64,000 bases of DNA, from contig NZ_CP162487.1 in the NCBI RefSeq assembly GCF_041240605.1, positions 3,727,001 through 3,791,000 on the forward strand, given 5' to 3'. Source of the DNA: Xanthomonas sp. DAR 80977. Its GTDB lineage: Bacteria; Pseudomonadota; Gammaproteobacteria; Xanthomonadales; Xanthomonadaceae. The position numbers were made by a program, and so were the translations under genes. Under the pieces are notes generated by a model. That model did not search any database. It was not told where the DNA came from and saw nothing but the letters and a program-made list of their open reading frames with translations. Shown here one piece after another: positions 15,989 to 25,343 of the stretch; position 1 is the first letter of the stretch, and each line of letters begins with the position of its first letter.

Positions 15989-18546
15989 TCGAACTGAGCC
16001 GACGCGACCTGCTGCGCTCGCTGGTCGCCGGCGGCGTGCAGGCGGCCGTTCCCGGCGCGGCCGCGGCCTTGGCGCCGGCGGCACTGGCCGCGAGTCCCAG
16101 CGACGCGGGCCCGGCGCTGGCGCCGATGCTGGACGAGGACACGCAAGCGCCGCGCGAACGCCTGCTGTGCGACTTCGGCTGGCGTTTCCATCTCGGCCAT
16201 GCCGACGATCCGGCGCGCGACTTCAACTTCGGTACGTTCCAACGCACCTACGCCAAGGCCGGCAAGGACACCGCCGACGCGGCCCTGCCCGGCTTCGACG
16301 ACAGCGCCTGGGACGCGATCGACCTGCCGCACGACTGGGCGGTGGCGCTGCCGCCGCGCCAGGATCCCGTCTCCGCCAGCATCCTGATCGACGACCCGGC
16401 CGCCGCGCACGGCTACAAGCCGCTCGGCCGCAACGACCCGCAGACCAGCATCGGCTGGTACCGGCGCGAACTGGAGATCCCGGCGGCCGATCTCGGCAAG
16501 CGGATCTGCCTGGAATTCGACGGCGTGTTCCGCGACTGCATCGTGTTCTGCAACGGCCACATCGTCGGCCGCAACGCCAGCGGCTATTGCGGCTTCGAGG
16601 TCGACCTCAGCGACGTGCTCGACTACGGCAAGCGCAACGTCATCGCCGTGCGCGTGGACGCCACCCTGGGCGAGGGCTGGTTCTACGAGGGCGCGGGCAT
16701 CTATCGCCACGTGTGGCTGCGCAAGACCGATGCGCTGCACCTACCGACGGATGGCGTGTTCGTGCGCAGCCCGTGGCAAGGCGGCGCCGCGCAGGCGCTG
16801 GTCAGCACCGAGGTCGGCAACAGCGGCGCCGAACCGCGCAGTTGCAGCGTCACCTCGGTGATCCGCGCGCCGGACGGGCGCATCGTCGCGCGCGCGACCG
16901 CCGCGCCGGTCACCGTGGCCCCGGGCCTGGTGCAGCGCGTGGAACAGACGCTGGATCTCGGTGCGCCGGCGCTGTGGTCGCCGGACACGCCGCAGCGCTA
17001 CACCCTGTCCACCCACCTGCACGGCGACGGCCGCGCCTGCGACGCGCTGAGCACGCGCTTCGGCGTGCGCAGCCTGCAGTTCGATCCGCAGCGCGGCCTG
17101 CTGCTCAACGGCGCGCCGTTCAAGCTGCACGGCACCAACAACCACCAGGACCATGCAGGCGTCGGCACCGCCATTCCCGACCGCCTGCACGAATGGCGCC
17201 TGCGCCAGCTCAAGTCGATGGGCTGCAATGCCTACCGCAGCTCGCACAACCCGGCCGCAGCGGAAGTGCTGGAGCTGTGCGACCGCCTCGGCCTGCTGGT
17301 CATCGACGAAACCCGGCGCATGTCCTCCGACAGCGAGGCGCTGGCGGAACTGGAAACGATGGTGCGGCGCGGCCGCAACCATCCCTGCGTGATGCTGTGG
17401 TCGCTCGGCAACGAGGAACCGCAGATGGTCACCGCGCGCGGTGCGCGCATCGTCGCGCGCATGCAGCGCCTGGTGCGGCGCCTGGACCCGACCCGCCCCA
17501 CCACCTTCGCGATGGACAAGGGCTTCGACGACGGCGTCGGCCAGGTGGTGGACGTGGTCGGCTTCAACTACCGCACCCCGCAGATGGACGCGTTCCACGC
17601 GCGCCATCCCGACATCCCGGTCTACGGCAGCGAAACCGGCAGCACCGTCGGCGTGCGCGGCAACTACCGCACCGACGACACGCGCGGCTACGCCCGCGCC
17701 TACGACCTGGACTACCCGTGGTGGGCCAGCAGCGCCGAAGCCTGGTGGAGCTACGTCGCGCAACGGCCGTACATCGCCGGCGGCTTCGTCTGGACCGGCT
17801 TCGACTACCGCGGCGAACCCACCCCGTACAACCGCTGGCCGAACGTGGCCTCGCAGTTCGGCATCCTCGACAGCTGCGGCTTCCCCAAGGACAACTACTG
17901 GTACTACCGCGCGCAATGGACCCGCGAGCCGGTGCTGCACCTGTTCCCGCACTGGAACTGGGACGGCCTGCTGGACGAGGTCGACAACGGCATGGTCGAC
18001 GTCTGGTGCCACAGCAACCTGGACGCGGTGGAACTGCTGGTCAACGGCGCCAGCCAGGGCCTGCAGCAGGTGCCGGCGTACGGCCACGTCGAATGGCGGG
18101 TGAAGTACGCACCCGGCACGCTCGAAGCGCGCGGCTACCGCGACGGCAAGCAGGTGCTGGTGCAGACCCGCCAGACCGTCGGCGCCCCGGCCGCCGTGCG
18201 CCTGCGCAGCGATCGCCCGGAGTTGCTGGCCGATGCCGAGGACGTCGCCGTGGTCGCGGTCGAGATCGTCGACGCGCAGGGCCGCGTCGTCCCCACCGCC
18301 GACACCGCCGTGCGCTTCGCCGTACGCGGCCCCGGCCGGCTGATCGGCCTGGGCAACGGCGACCCGGCCAGCCACGAGAACGACAAGGGCGACAGCCGCC
18401 GCGCGTTCAACGGCCTGTGCATGGCGTTGCTGCAGACCACGCGCACGGCCGGCACCCTGGTACTGGAAGCGAGCGCACCCGGGCTGGCGCCTGCGCGGCT
18501 GGCGTTGAAGACCGTGCGCAGCAAGCCGCGGCCGTTCGTGGCCTGA
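15985..18546 (+). CDS. GH2 beta-galactosidase
   Basis: Glycoside hydrolase family 2 enzyme, 853 residues, predicted to release galactose from galacto-oligosaccharides. The N-terminus SRRDLLRSLVAGG is a twin-arginine signal, suggesting export to the periplasm. Jelly-roll sugar-binding domain (about 50-210), immunoglobulin-like domain, then the catalytic barrel from about 350 (HGTNNHQDHAG, YRSSHNPAA). Acid/base Glu477 in WSLGNEEPQ and nucleophile Glu550 in YGSETGS. Extra C-terminal beta domains follow. Translationally coupled to GH53. Beta-galactosidase is preferred over beta-glucuronidase or mannosidase because of the galactanase partner; sequence alone does not fix the specificity. Confidence 0.88.
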   Translation: MIELSRRDLLRSLVAGGVQAAVPGAAAALAPAALAASPSDAGPALAPMLDEDTQAPRERLLCDFGWRFHLGHADDPARDFNFGTFQRTYAKAGKDTADAALPGFDDSAWDAIDLPHDWAVALPPRQDPVSASILIDDPAAAHGYKPLGRNDPQTSIGWYRRELEIPAADLGKRICLEFDGVFRDCIVFCNGHIVGRNASGYCGFEVDLSDVLDYGKRNVIAVRVDATLGEGWFYEGAGIYRHVWLRKTDALHLPTDGVFVRSPWQGGAAQALVSTEVGNSGAEPRSCSVTSVIRAPDGRIVARATAAPVTVAPGLVQRVEQTLDLGAPALWSPDTPQRYTLSTHLHGDGRACDALSTRFGVRSLQFDPQRGLLLNGAPFKLHGTNNHQDHAGVGTAIPDRLHEWRLRQLKSMGCNAYRSSHNPAAAEVLELCDRLGLLVIDETRRMSSDSEALAELETMVRRGRNHPCVMLWSLGNEEPQMVTARGARIVARMQRLVRRLDPTRPTTFAMDKGFDDGVGQVVDVVGFNYRTPQMDAFHARHPDIPVYGSETGSTVGVRGNYRTDDTRGYARAYDLDYPWWASSAEAWWSYVAQRPYIAGGFVWTGFDYRGEPTPYNRWPNVASQFGILDSCGFPKDNYWYYRAQWTREPVLHLFPHWNWDGLLDEVDNGMVDVWCHSNLDAVELLVNGASQGLQQVPAYGHVEWRVKYAPGTLEARGYRDGKQVLVQTRQTVGAPAAVRLRSDRPELLADAEDVAVVAVEIVDAQGRVVPTADTAVRFAVRGPGRLIGLGNGDPASHENDKGDSRRAFNGLCMALLQTTRTAGTLVLEASAPGLAPARLALKTVRSKPRPFVA

Positions 18547-18818
18547 CGCGGGCGCGCGCTTTCAAGGCATCGCGCCACGCACGCACGGCGGGCGCCGCGC
18601 GCGCCCGACTCCACCCCTCCTGCGCAGGCGCGCAGGCGCATCCTCTTCGCTCCGCCCATGCGGTGGCCGGAGCGATGGCGACGCGCGTCTGGGGAAGCCG
18701 CCGACGCTTCATCCCGAAACCGAGCTTCACCGCCTCTCACGCATGCCAAAGCCGGGGAAGCTGCGTCGCCCCGGCGATGCGCCCCCCACCGCGCATGGCG
18801 GTGAGGGATCGCCAGCCG

Positions 18819-20747
18819 TCATCGCAAGCGCGAGAATGCACCGATCCCGGCGATCGCCAGCCGCTCGGCGGGCACCGCCGTTTCCGCGAACGACAGCCGC
18901 AGGTAGCGGAGCTGGCGTACCTCGGGGAAATTCAGGCGCTGGGTCGAGAGCGCGTAGGCGATATTGGACAGCTCGCCGGCGCCAGCCGGTTGCCAGTGCT
19001 GGCCATCTTCGCTGCTTTCGGCGCGGTAGCCCTTCGGCGGCGCCGCGCCGTTCAGCACCGCGCGCGAGGGCGTGAGGCTGAAGCCGGCGACCTGACGCAG
19101 CGCGCCGAGGTCGATGGTCACCTGCGCGGGATGGCCAGGCTTGGGAGCGGGCACGATCCAGATCGTGCCGGCATCGTCGTCGAGCAACTTCTCCGCCCCC
19201 GGCGCGCTGGCCTCGACGATTCGCCAACCCGCGGTGGACAGCACGTCCGGCGCGTTCGCCGTCGGCCGCGCGACCGGAACCGGCGCGACGGCACGGAACA
19301 GCGCGAATTCGCTGATCGCCGGGCAGACCGGCGCATCGAGCACGAGCAGACGCACACGGCGCGCGGCGACCGGGGAATCGAGCCGCAGGATCCGCTGTGC
19401 ACCGATGCATTGCGCTTCGGCCAACCGCCGCCATTGCCCATCGACCTCGGCTTCGATCGCGAAGCGGGTGACACGCACGCCCAGCGGCAGGTATTCGCGC
19501 AGCCGGATCAGGTCGAAGCTGCGCAGCGCCGACAGTTCCAGCGTCAGCGTCGGCGTGGTGACGCCGTCCGGCGTGGACCAGTAGCTGTCCGGCTGGCGGT
19601 CGAGCACGCGCGCCGGCTCGAACCCGGGACCGCGCGACGCGCTGGCGCTGGCCCTGGCGCCCTTGGCCAGATCGATGGCGAAGCTGGCGCGGATCGCGTC
19701 GCCGAAGCTCTGCAGCACCGCGACGTCGTGGTCGGCGATGCGGCCGCGCCGGTCGGGCGGAAGATTGAGGTTCATGTTGGTGCCGCGCGCGACCGAGGTG
19801 TCGAAATAGCGCACCAGATTCTCCGGGCTGCGCACCTTGCCGTCTTCGTCGGCATGGTAGAACCAGCCCGGGCGGATCGAGGTGTTGGTTTCCGCCGGCC
19901 ACCACAGCGCCGCCCCGCGCACGCCGGCATTGCCGTTTTCCTGGGTGTAAGGGGCATCGGGCATGGTCGGCCAGCACGGATCGCCGGCGACGCCATCCTC
20001 GTTGCCGACCCAACGGATATCGGCGCCGAGCGGGTCGAAGGTGCAGGCCAGCGGCTGGTGCTGGTGGACCAGTTCGATCATCCGCGGCCAGTCGTAATAG
20101 GCGGGCGCATCGATCTTGCGCGTTTCGCGCGCTCCACCGTAGTAGCCGTCGCCGCCATTGGCGCCGTCGAACCAGAACTCGAACAGGTCGCCATAGCCCG
20201 TGCACAGTTCGACGATCTGCTTGCGGAAATAGTCGAGATAGCCGGGGCGCCCGTACTCGGCGTGGTTGCGATCCCAGGGCGACAGGTAGATGCCGAAGGC
20301 CAGGCCAGCGCGCCGGCACGCCGCCGCCATCTCGCCGACGATGTCGCCCTTGCCGTTCTTGTAGGGCGAATTGCGAATGCAATGCTCGGTGAGGCGCGTC
20401 GGCCAAAGGCAGAAGCCATCGTGGTGCTTGGCGGTAAAAATGAGTCCTTTGAGATTGCCGGCCTTGGCGGCGGCGACGATCTGATCGGCGGAGAAATCGC
20501 TGGGATCGAACTTGCGCGGATCCTCGTCGCCGTAGCCCCATTCCTTGTCGGTAAAGGTGTTCATCGCAAAATGCACGAAGGCGTATTGCTCCCACCGATG
20601 CCATCGCAGCTGTCGCGCGCTGGGCACGGCGCCCCACGGGGCCGGCCCATTAGTGCGCGGCGCCGCCGCGATCCGGGCGGCGGATGCGCTGAAACTCGCG
20701 GCGACGGCGACCACACCCGTGGCAAGAAAGGTACGACGATCGATCAT
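18819..20747 (-). CDS. GH29 alpha-L-fucosidase with C-terminal discoidin-like domain
   Basis: Exported fucosidase, 642 residues. The N-terminus MIDRRTFLATGVVAVAASFS is a twin-arginine-like signal. GH29 barrel: WEQYAFVHFAMNTFTDKEWG, TAKHHDGFCLWP (108-116), and nucleophile Asp194 in FEFWFDGANGG. Two discoidin-like carbohydrate-binding segments follow (about 360-480 and 500-640; e.g. LDRQPDSYWSTPDG and LLDDDAGTIW). The ATG at 20747 is preceded by GGAGG and fits the signal peptide. It is convergent with the GH2 gene and divergent from mutS. Third-position base use looks less GC-biased than its neighbours, possibly later acquisition; this was judged by eye. Probable role: trimming fucose from arabinogalactan or xyloglucan. 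Confidence 0.9.
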   Translation of the reverse strand: MIDRRTFLATGVVAVAASFSASAARIAAAPRTNGPAPWGAVPSARQLRWHRWEQYAFVHFAMNTFTDKEWGYGDEDPRKFDPSDFSADQIVAAAKAGNLKGLIFTAKHHDGFCLWPTRLTEHCIRNSPYKNGKGDIVGEMAAACRRAGLAFGIYLSPWDRNHAEYGRPGYLDYFRKQIVELCTGYGDLFEFWFDGANGGDGYYGGARETRKIDAPAYYDWPRMIELVHQHQPLACTFDPLGADIRWVGNEDGVAGDPCWPTMPDAPYTQENGNAGVRGAALWWPAETNTSIRPGWFYHADEDGKVRSPENLVRYFDTSVARGTNMNLNLPPDRRGRIADHDVAVLQSFGDAIRASFAIDLAKGARASASASRGPGFEPARVLDRQPDSYWSTPDGVTTPTLTLELSALRSFDLIRLREYLPLGVRVTRFAIEAEVDGQWRRLAEAQCIGAQRILRLDSPVAARRVRLLVLDAPVCPAISEFALFRAVAPVPVARPTANAPDVLSTAGWRIVEASAPGAEKLLDDDAGTIWIVPAPKPGHPAQVTIDLGALRQVAGFSLTPSRAVLNGAAPPKGYRAESSEDGQHWQPAGAGELSNIAYALSTQRLNFPEVRQLRYLRLSFAETAVPAERLAIAGIGAFSRLR

Positions 20748-21196
20748 TAGCGCCTCCGACTCTGCACAAGCTCCGATCTTAGCTTCTCCAACGACGGAAG
20801 AGTCCGCCCGCAAAGCGACGGACGGTCGTGCAATCGGGAGCAGGTCAATCCGCATGGCGATCCTTCGCCGCATGCCTGGGAATTGACCTGCGCGCTGTCG
20901 CCGATCTCCGTTTCCACGGACACATGCAGCCGACGCCAGGACAACGCGACCGCCGTTGGCGTGGACCCGGCGTTGCGCGTGCTGGGGGCAGACCGGACAT
21001 TCCTTGCCTCACCGATTGACCTTCGTGCACGTGTCCGTGGAAACGGGGGGCACCCGGAGTTCCACACTGGATCGGCAGGTGGCGCGTGCGGCCGTGGAGC
21101 CGGGCTGAAGCTGCGCCGCCCTGTCATTTGCTGGCTGCACACGTCCATACTTGCCCACGGCCAGCCCACCTGAAATTCCTCAAACCATTGAATCAG
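20748..21196. other. 449-bp divergent intergenic region with long inverted repeat
   Basis: Upstream of both the fucosidase and mutS. It contains a 21-bp inverted repeat (20908-20928 and 21026-21046, 20 of 21 pairs matching) enclosing 97 bases. Neither arm matches the window's REP elements. No convincing coding sequence was found. Confidence 0.5.
20908..21046. repeat. 21-bp inverted repeat flanking 97 bases
   Basis: Arm 1, 20908-20928 (core CCGTTTCCACGGACACATG); arm 2, 21026-21046 (core CACGTGTCCGTGGAAACGG). They pair with a single mismatch. The terminal-repeat geometry suggests a tiny non-autonomous element or a long hairpin; no target-site duplication is obvious. Confidence 0.6.
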
Positions 21197-23824
21197 ATGC
21201 AAAATCGAGAAAAAACCCAAGTTCCTGGAAGCGCAGCGGAGCACACCCCGCTGATGAAACAGTTCTTCGCCGCCAAGTCCGAGTACCCGGACCTGCTGCT
21301 GTTCTTCCGCATGGGCGATTTCTACGAGCTGTTCTACGACGATGCGCGCAAGGCCGCGCGCCTGCTGGACATCACCCTGACCCAGCGCGGCAGCTCCGGC
21401 GGCGCGCCGATCCCGATGGCCGGGGTGCCGGTGCATGCCTACGAGGGCTACCTGGCGCGGCTGGTGGCACTGGGCGAGTCGGTGGCGATCTGCGAGCAGA
21501 TCGGCGATCCGGCGCTGGCCAAGGGCCTGGTCGAGCGCAAGGTGGTGCGCGTGGTCACGCCGGGCACGGTCACCGACGAGGCATTGCTCGACGAGCGCCG
21601 CGACACCTTGCTGATGGCGATCGCGCGCAACAAGCACGGCTACGGCCTGGCCTGGGCCGACCTGGCCGGCGGCCGCTTCCTGGTCAACGAGGTCGACAGC
21701 GAGGACGCGCTGGAAGCGGAGCTGGCGCGGCTGGAACCGGCCGAGCTGCTGGTGCCCGACGAAGACCAGTGGCCGGAATTCCTGCGCGAACGGCGCGGCG
21801 TGCGCCGCCGCGCGCCGTGGCTGTTCGATGCGGACAGCGGCCGCCGCCAGCTGTTGAACTTCTTCCAGTTGCACGACCTCAGCGGCTTCGGCATCGACGA
21901 CAAGCCTCGCGCCACGGCCGCCGCCGGCGCCCTGCTCGGCTACGTGGAGGAAACGCAGAAGCAGCGCCTGCCGCACCTGACCGCGATCGCGATGGAGACC
22001 GCCGCCGAGGCGATCGCGATGAACGCGGCCACCCGCCGCCACCTGGAACTGGACACGCGGGTGGACGGCGACACCCGCAACACCTTGCTCGGCGTGCTCG
22101 ACAGCACGGTCACGCCGATGGGCGGGCGCCTGCTGCGGCGCTGGCTGCACCGCCCGCTGCGCCTGCGCGAGGTGCTGGTGCAGCGCCACCATGCAGTCGG
22201 CACGCTGATCGACCGCGGCGCCGATGCCGACCTGCGCGACGCGTTCCGCGCGCTCGGCGACATCGAACGCATCCTCACCCGGGTCGCGTTGCGTTCGGCG
22301 CGCCCGCGCGATTTCTCCACCCTGCGCGACGGCCTGGGCCTGCTGCCGACGGTGCGCGCGGTGCTGGCGCCGCTGGATTCGCCGCGCCTGGCCGCGCTGG
22401 GCGCGGAACTGGGCCAGCACGACGAGATCGCGCACCTGCTGGCCTCGGCGATCGCCGAGCAGCCGCCGCTCAAGCTCAGCGACGGCGGCGTCATCGCCGC
22501 CGACTACGACGCCGAGCTGGACGAACTGCGCCGGCTCAGCACCCATGCCGACCAGTTCCTGATCGACCTGGAAGCGCGCGAGCGCGCCAGCAGCGGCATC
22601 GCCACGCTGAAGGTCGGCTACAACCGCGTGCACGGCTACTACATCGAGATCAGCAAGGGCCAGGCCGACAAGGCGCCGGTGCACTACACGCGGCGGCAGA
22701 CGCTGACCAACGCCGAGCGCTACATCACCGAGGAACTGAAGAACTTCGAGGACAAGGTGCTGTCGGCGCGCGAGCGCGCGCTGTCGCGCGAGAAGCTGCT
22801 GTACGAAGCGCTGCTGGACACGCTGGGCGAACGCCTGGAGCCGCTCAAGCGCGCCGCCGCCGCGCTCAGCGAACTAGACGTGCTGGCCGGCTTCGCCGAG
22901 CGCGCGCAGGCGCTGGACTGGGCGCGGCCGGAACTGGAGAGCGCGCCGTGCCTGCGCATCGAGCGCGGCCGCCATCCGGTGGTGGAAGCGGTGCGCGAGC
23001 AGCCGTTCGAACCCAACGACCTGGACCTGTACAACGACCGCGACGGCAGGTCCCGGCGCATGCTGGTGATCACCGGCCCGAACATGGGCGGCAAGTCCAC
23101 CTACATGCGGCAGAATGCATTGATCGTGCTGCTGGCGCACATCGGCAGCTACGTGCCGGCCACGCGCGCGGTGATCGGCCCGATCGACCGCATCCTGACC
23201 CGCATCGGCGCCGGCGACGACCTGGCGCGCGGCCAGTCCACCTTCATGGTCGAGATGGCCGAGACCAGCTACATCCTGCATCACGCCAGCGCGCAGTCGC
23301 TGGTGCTGATGGACGAGATCGGCCGCGGCACCTCGACCTACGACGGCCTGGCCCTGGCCGACGCGGTGGCGCGCCACCTGGCGCACCACAACCGCTGCTA
23401 CACCCTGTTCGCCACGCACTATTTCGAGCTGACCGCGCTGGCCGACGAATCGGTCGAAGGCGGCGCCAGCGGCATCGCCAACGTGCACCTGGACGCGGTC
23501 GAGCACGGCGACAAGCTGGTGTTCATGCACACGGTCAAGGACGGCCCGGCCAACCGCAGTTTCGGCCTGCAGGTGGCGGCGCTGGCCGGCCTGCCGAAGA
23601 GCACCGTCGCGCAGGCGCGGCGGCGGCTGGCGGAACTGGAGCAGCGCGGCGGCGAAAGCCATGCCTCGCAGATGGCGCCGCAGGCGCTGGACGCGCCGCA
23701 GCAGTTCGGCCTGTTCGCCGCCGCACCCTCGGCCGCGCAGGAGGCGCTGGCGGCGCTGGACCCGGACGAGCTGACGCCCAAGCAGGCGCTGGAAGCGCTG
23801 TACCGGCTCAAGTCGCTGCTCTAG
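21197..23824 (+). CDS. mutS: DNA mismatch repair ATPase MutS
   Basis: Mismatch recognition protein, 875 residues. The mismatch-binding Phe-x-Glu motif is present in FFRMGDFYELFYDDA (about 40-55). Connector, lever and clamp domains follow. The C-terminal ABC-type ATPase has Walker A GPNMGGKST (about residue 626) and Walker B LVLMDEIGRGTSTYDG, then ATHYFELT. The start at MQNREKTQ is chosen because the conserved region AAEHTPLMKQFF begins soon after; longer in-frame starts extend into low-complexity upstream DNA. Transcribed alone, followed by a hairpin. Confidence 0.97.
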   Translation: MQNREKTQVPGSAAEHTPLMKQFFAAKSEYPDLLLFFRMGDFYELFYDDARKAARLLDITLTQRGSSGGAPIPMAGVPVHAYEGYLARLVALGESVAICEQIGDPALAKGLVERKVVRVVTPGTVTDEALLDERRDTLLMAIARNKHGYGLAWADLAGGRFLVNEVDSEDALEAELARLEPAELLVPDEDQWPEFLRERRGVRRRAPWLFDADSGRRQLLNFFQLHDLSGFGIDDKPRATAAAGALLGYVEETQKQRLPHLTAIAMETAAEAIAMNAATRRHLELDTRVDGDTRNTLLGVLDSTVTPMGGRLLRRWLHRPLRLREVLVQRHHAVGTLIDRGADADLRDAFRALGDIERILTRVALRSARPRDFSTLRDGLGLLPTVRAVLAPLDSPRLAALGAELGQHDEIAHLLASAIAEQPPLKLSDGGVIAADYDAELDELRRLSTHADQFLIDLEARERASSGIATLKVGYNRVHGYYIEISKGQADKAPVHYTRRQTLTNAERYITEELKNFEDKVLSARERALSREKLLYEALLDTLGERLEPLKRAAAALSELDVLAGFAERAQALDWARPELESAPCLRIERGRHPVVEAVREQPFEPNDLDLYNDRDGRSRRMLVITGPNMGGKSTYMRQNALIVLLAHIGSYVPATRAVIGPIDRILTRIGAGDDLARGQSTFMVEMAETSYILHHASAQSLVLMDEIGRGTSTYDGLALADAVARHLAHHNRCYTLFATHYFELTALADESVEGGASGIANVHLDAVEHGDKLVFMHTVKDGPANRSFGLQVAALAGLPKSTVAQARRRLAELEQRGGESHASQMAPQALDAPQQFGLFAAAPSAAQEALAALDPDELTPKQALEALYRLKSLL

Positions 23825-23842
23825 CGCGACGTGCGGCCTTAG

Positions 23843-23865
23843 CCCCTCTCCCACCGGGAGAGGGG
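23843..23865 (+). terminator. CCCCTCTCCC hairpin after mutS
   Basis: A 10-bp perfect stem (23843-23852 with 23856-23865) and ACC loop, followed by TTGGGGTGAGGGT. The same unit in inverse orientation lies at 39281-39303, so it is a dispersed repeat that may serve as a transcript end. There is no long T tract. Confidence 0.5.
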
Positions 23866-23919
23866 TTGGGGTGAGGGTCCGTCCGCACGGCACGCACAAC
23901 CGCCGGCGAATCGCGTCCG

Positions 23920-24576
23920 CTAGGCGGCCGCCGGCGCCACGCTGGGCGGCATGTCCGGATTCGGATGCGCCGCGATCAAGGCATCGTCGATGGCACCGGC
24001 CCGCAGTGCCGCAGGCCGGGCGACATGCCGTTGCGCGAAGGCGACGAATGCCGGAAGCCGCTCGAGCATGCCGATACGCATGTAGAAGCCCAGCACCGCC
24101 GCCATGTACAGGTCGGCCGCGCTGAAGCGGTCGCCGGCCAGGTGTTCGCGGTCTGCGACCGCCTGCTCCAACGTCTGCAGCAGGTCCGCCTCGCGGCCGT
24201 AGCCGGCACTGCGTGCCGGTGCCAGCACCCCGCCCTCCTTCGCGGTCAACAGCGCCTCGACCGGCCCGGCCAGGAAGAACAGCCAGCGATAGTAGTCGGC
24301 GCGTGCCGGCGATCCCGGCGGCGGCGCCAGTTGCCGCTCCGGCACCAGATCGGCCAGATAGGCGCAGATCGCCGCGTTCTCGGTAACCACGGCGGCGCCG
24401 TGGCGCAGCGCCGGCACCTTGCCCATCGGGTTGATCGCCAGATAGTCCGGCGCCTTCATCGTGGTGCCGTAGTCGACGATGACCGCGCGGTACGGCAGGC
24501 CGGTTTCCTCCAGCATCCAGCGGGCGACGCGGCCGCGCGACTGGGGGTGGGTGTAGAGCACGATCTCGGTGGACAT
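23920..24576 (-). CDS. Glutathione S-transferase family protein
   Basis: Cytosolic GST, 218 residues. Thioredoxin-fold N-terminus MSTEIVLYTHPQSRGRVARWMLEE with the glutathione-binding NPMGKVPAL and VTENAAICAYLA (the E-N/S-A-A-I motif), then an all-helical C-terminal domain with DRFSAADLYMAAVL. Serine in HPQSRG is the candidate catalytic residue. It lies 56 bases downstream of a WYL regulator on the same strand and may be co-transcribed with it. The substrate is unknown. Confidence 0.9.
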   Translation of the reverse strand: MSTEIVLYTHPQSRGRVARWMLEETGLPYRAVIVDYGTTMKAPDYLAINPMGKVPALRHGAAVVTENAAICAYLADLVPERQLAPPPGSPARADYYRWLFFLAGPVEALLTAKEGGVLAPARSAGYGREADLLQTLEQAVADREHLAGDRFSAADLYMAAVLGFYMRIGMLERLPAFVAFAQRHVARPAALRAGAIDDALIAAHPNPDMPPSVAPAAA

Positions 24577-24632
24577 GGGCAGACTCCGTGGTAAGAGCCT
24601 GCAGTGTGGTCGCGCCCTGCTGACACCTGCTG

Positions 24633-25343
24633 TCAGCAGTCGCTGCCGCCATAGCCGGTGGCGGCGCGCCAGCGCTTGATCAGCAGGTGCCGGCGCGAGG
24701 GATGGCGCTCGCCGTCGTCGGCCAGGGCCAATACCCGGTCGGCGCGGAAATGGCGGAAGTCGCCGCGCAGCTCGCACCATGCCGCGATCACGCCATAGCC
24801 GCCGAGGAAGGCCATCGCGAACGGCCAGATGCGGCGCTGCGAGGCGTTGCCGCCGGCATCGGCATAGTCCATCCGCAACACGTGTTCGAGGCGGATGCCA
24901 CGCCGCAGCACCGGCAGCCACGGCGCCGGCGGCAGCGGCGGCACCGCGTTGGCGTTGGCGTCGGGCACCAGCAGCCCGCTGGTCTCGATCGACAGCCGCA
25001 GCGTGCCGGGCAGCGTGGCCGCGATCCGCGCCACCGCGCGTTGCGCCGCCTGCGCCAGCTCCGGATCGGCCTGGCGCGCCACCCAGCGCGCGCCCAGGGT
25101 CAAGGCCTCCAGTTCGTCCTCGCTGAAATTCAGCGCCGGCAGCAGGAAGCCGGGACGCAGCACGTAGCCGACGCCGGGATCGCCGAGGATGTCGGCGCCC
25201 TGCACGCGCAGGGTCGCGATATCGCGGTACAGCGTGCGCAGGCTGATGCCCAGCGCCGTGGCGAGTTCGGCACCGGGCACCGGCCGGCGCCGCCCGCGCA
25301 GGGCGTCGAGCAGGTGCAGCAGACGGGTCGCACGGATGGCCAT
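24633..25343 (-). CDS. YafY-family HTH/WYL transcriptional regulator
   Basis: Transcription factor, 236 residues. N-terminal HTH (TRLLHLLDALRG...GAELATALGISLRTLYRDIATLRVQGADI) followed by the WYL-type domain: GYVLRPGFLLPALNFSEDELEAL and, near 150-200, RIWPFAMAFLGGYGVIAAWCELRGDFRHFRADRV. The family usually binds a small ligand through the WYL domain. It lies directly upstream of the GST gene, its likely target. Start ATG 25343 gives a standard family length. Confidence 0.9.
   Translation of the reverse strand: MAIRATRLLHLLDALRGRRRPVPGAELATALGISLRTLYRDIATLRVQGADILGDPGVGYVLRPGFLLPALNFSEDELEALTLGARWVARQADPELAQAAQRAVARIAATLPGTLRLSIETSGLLVPDANANAVPPLPPAPWLPVLRRGIRLEHVLRMDYADAGGNASQRRIWPFAMAFLGGYGVIAAWCELRGDFRHFRADRVLALADDGERHPSRRHLLIKRWRAATGYGGSDC

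Noticed and set aside
12097..20747. XylR-type or plant-inducible-promoter boxes upstream of the carbohydrate genes
   Set aside because: No TGGTAGCGCTAACA-like or TTCGC-N15-TTCGC arrangement was found by eye in the upstream regions.
16167..20750. Very long plus-strand frame running from GH2 into the fucosidase region
   Set aside because: Arg/Pro/Ala-rich out-of-frame reading of GH2 followed by the antisense of GH29; no start signal or domain.
20883..21173. 96-codon plus-strand frame upstream of mutS
   Set aside because: Overlaps the inverted-repeat region, lacks a convincing ribosome-binding site and has no recognisable content; kept only as intergenic.
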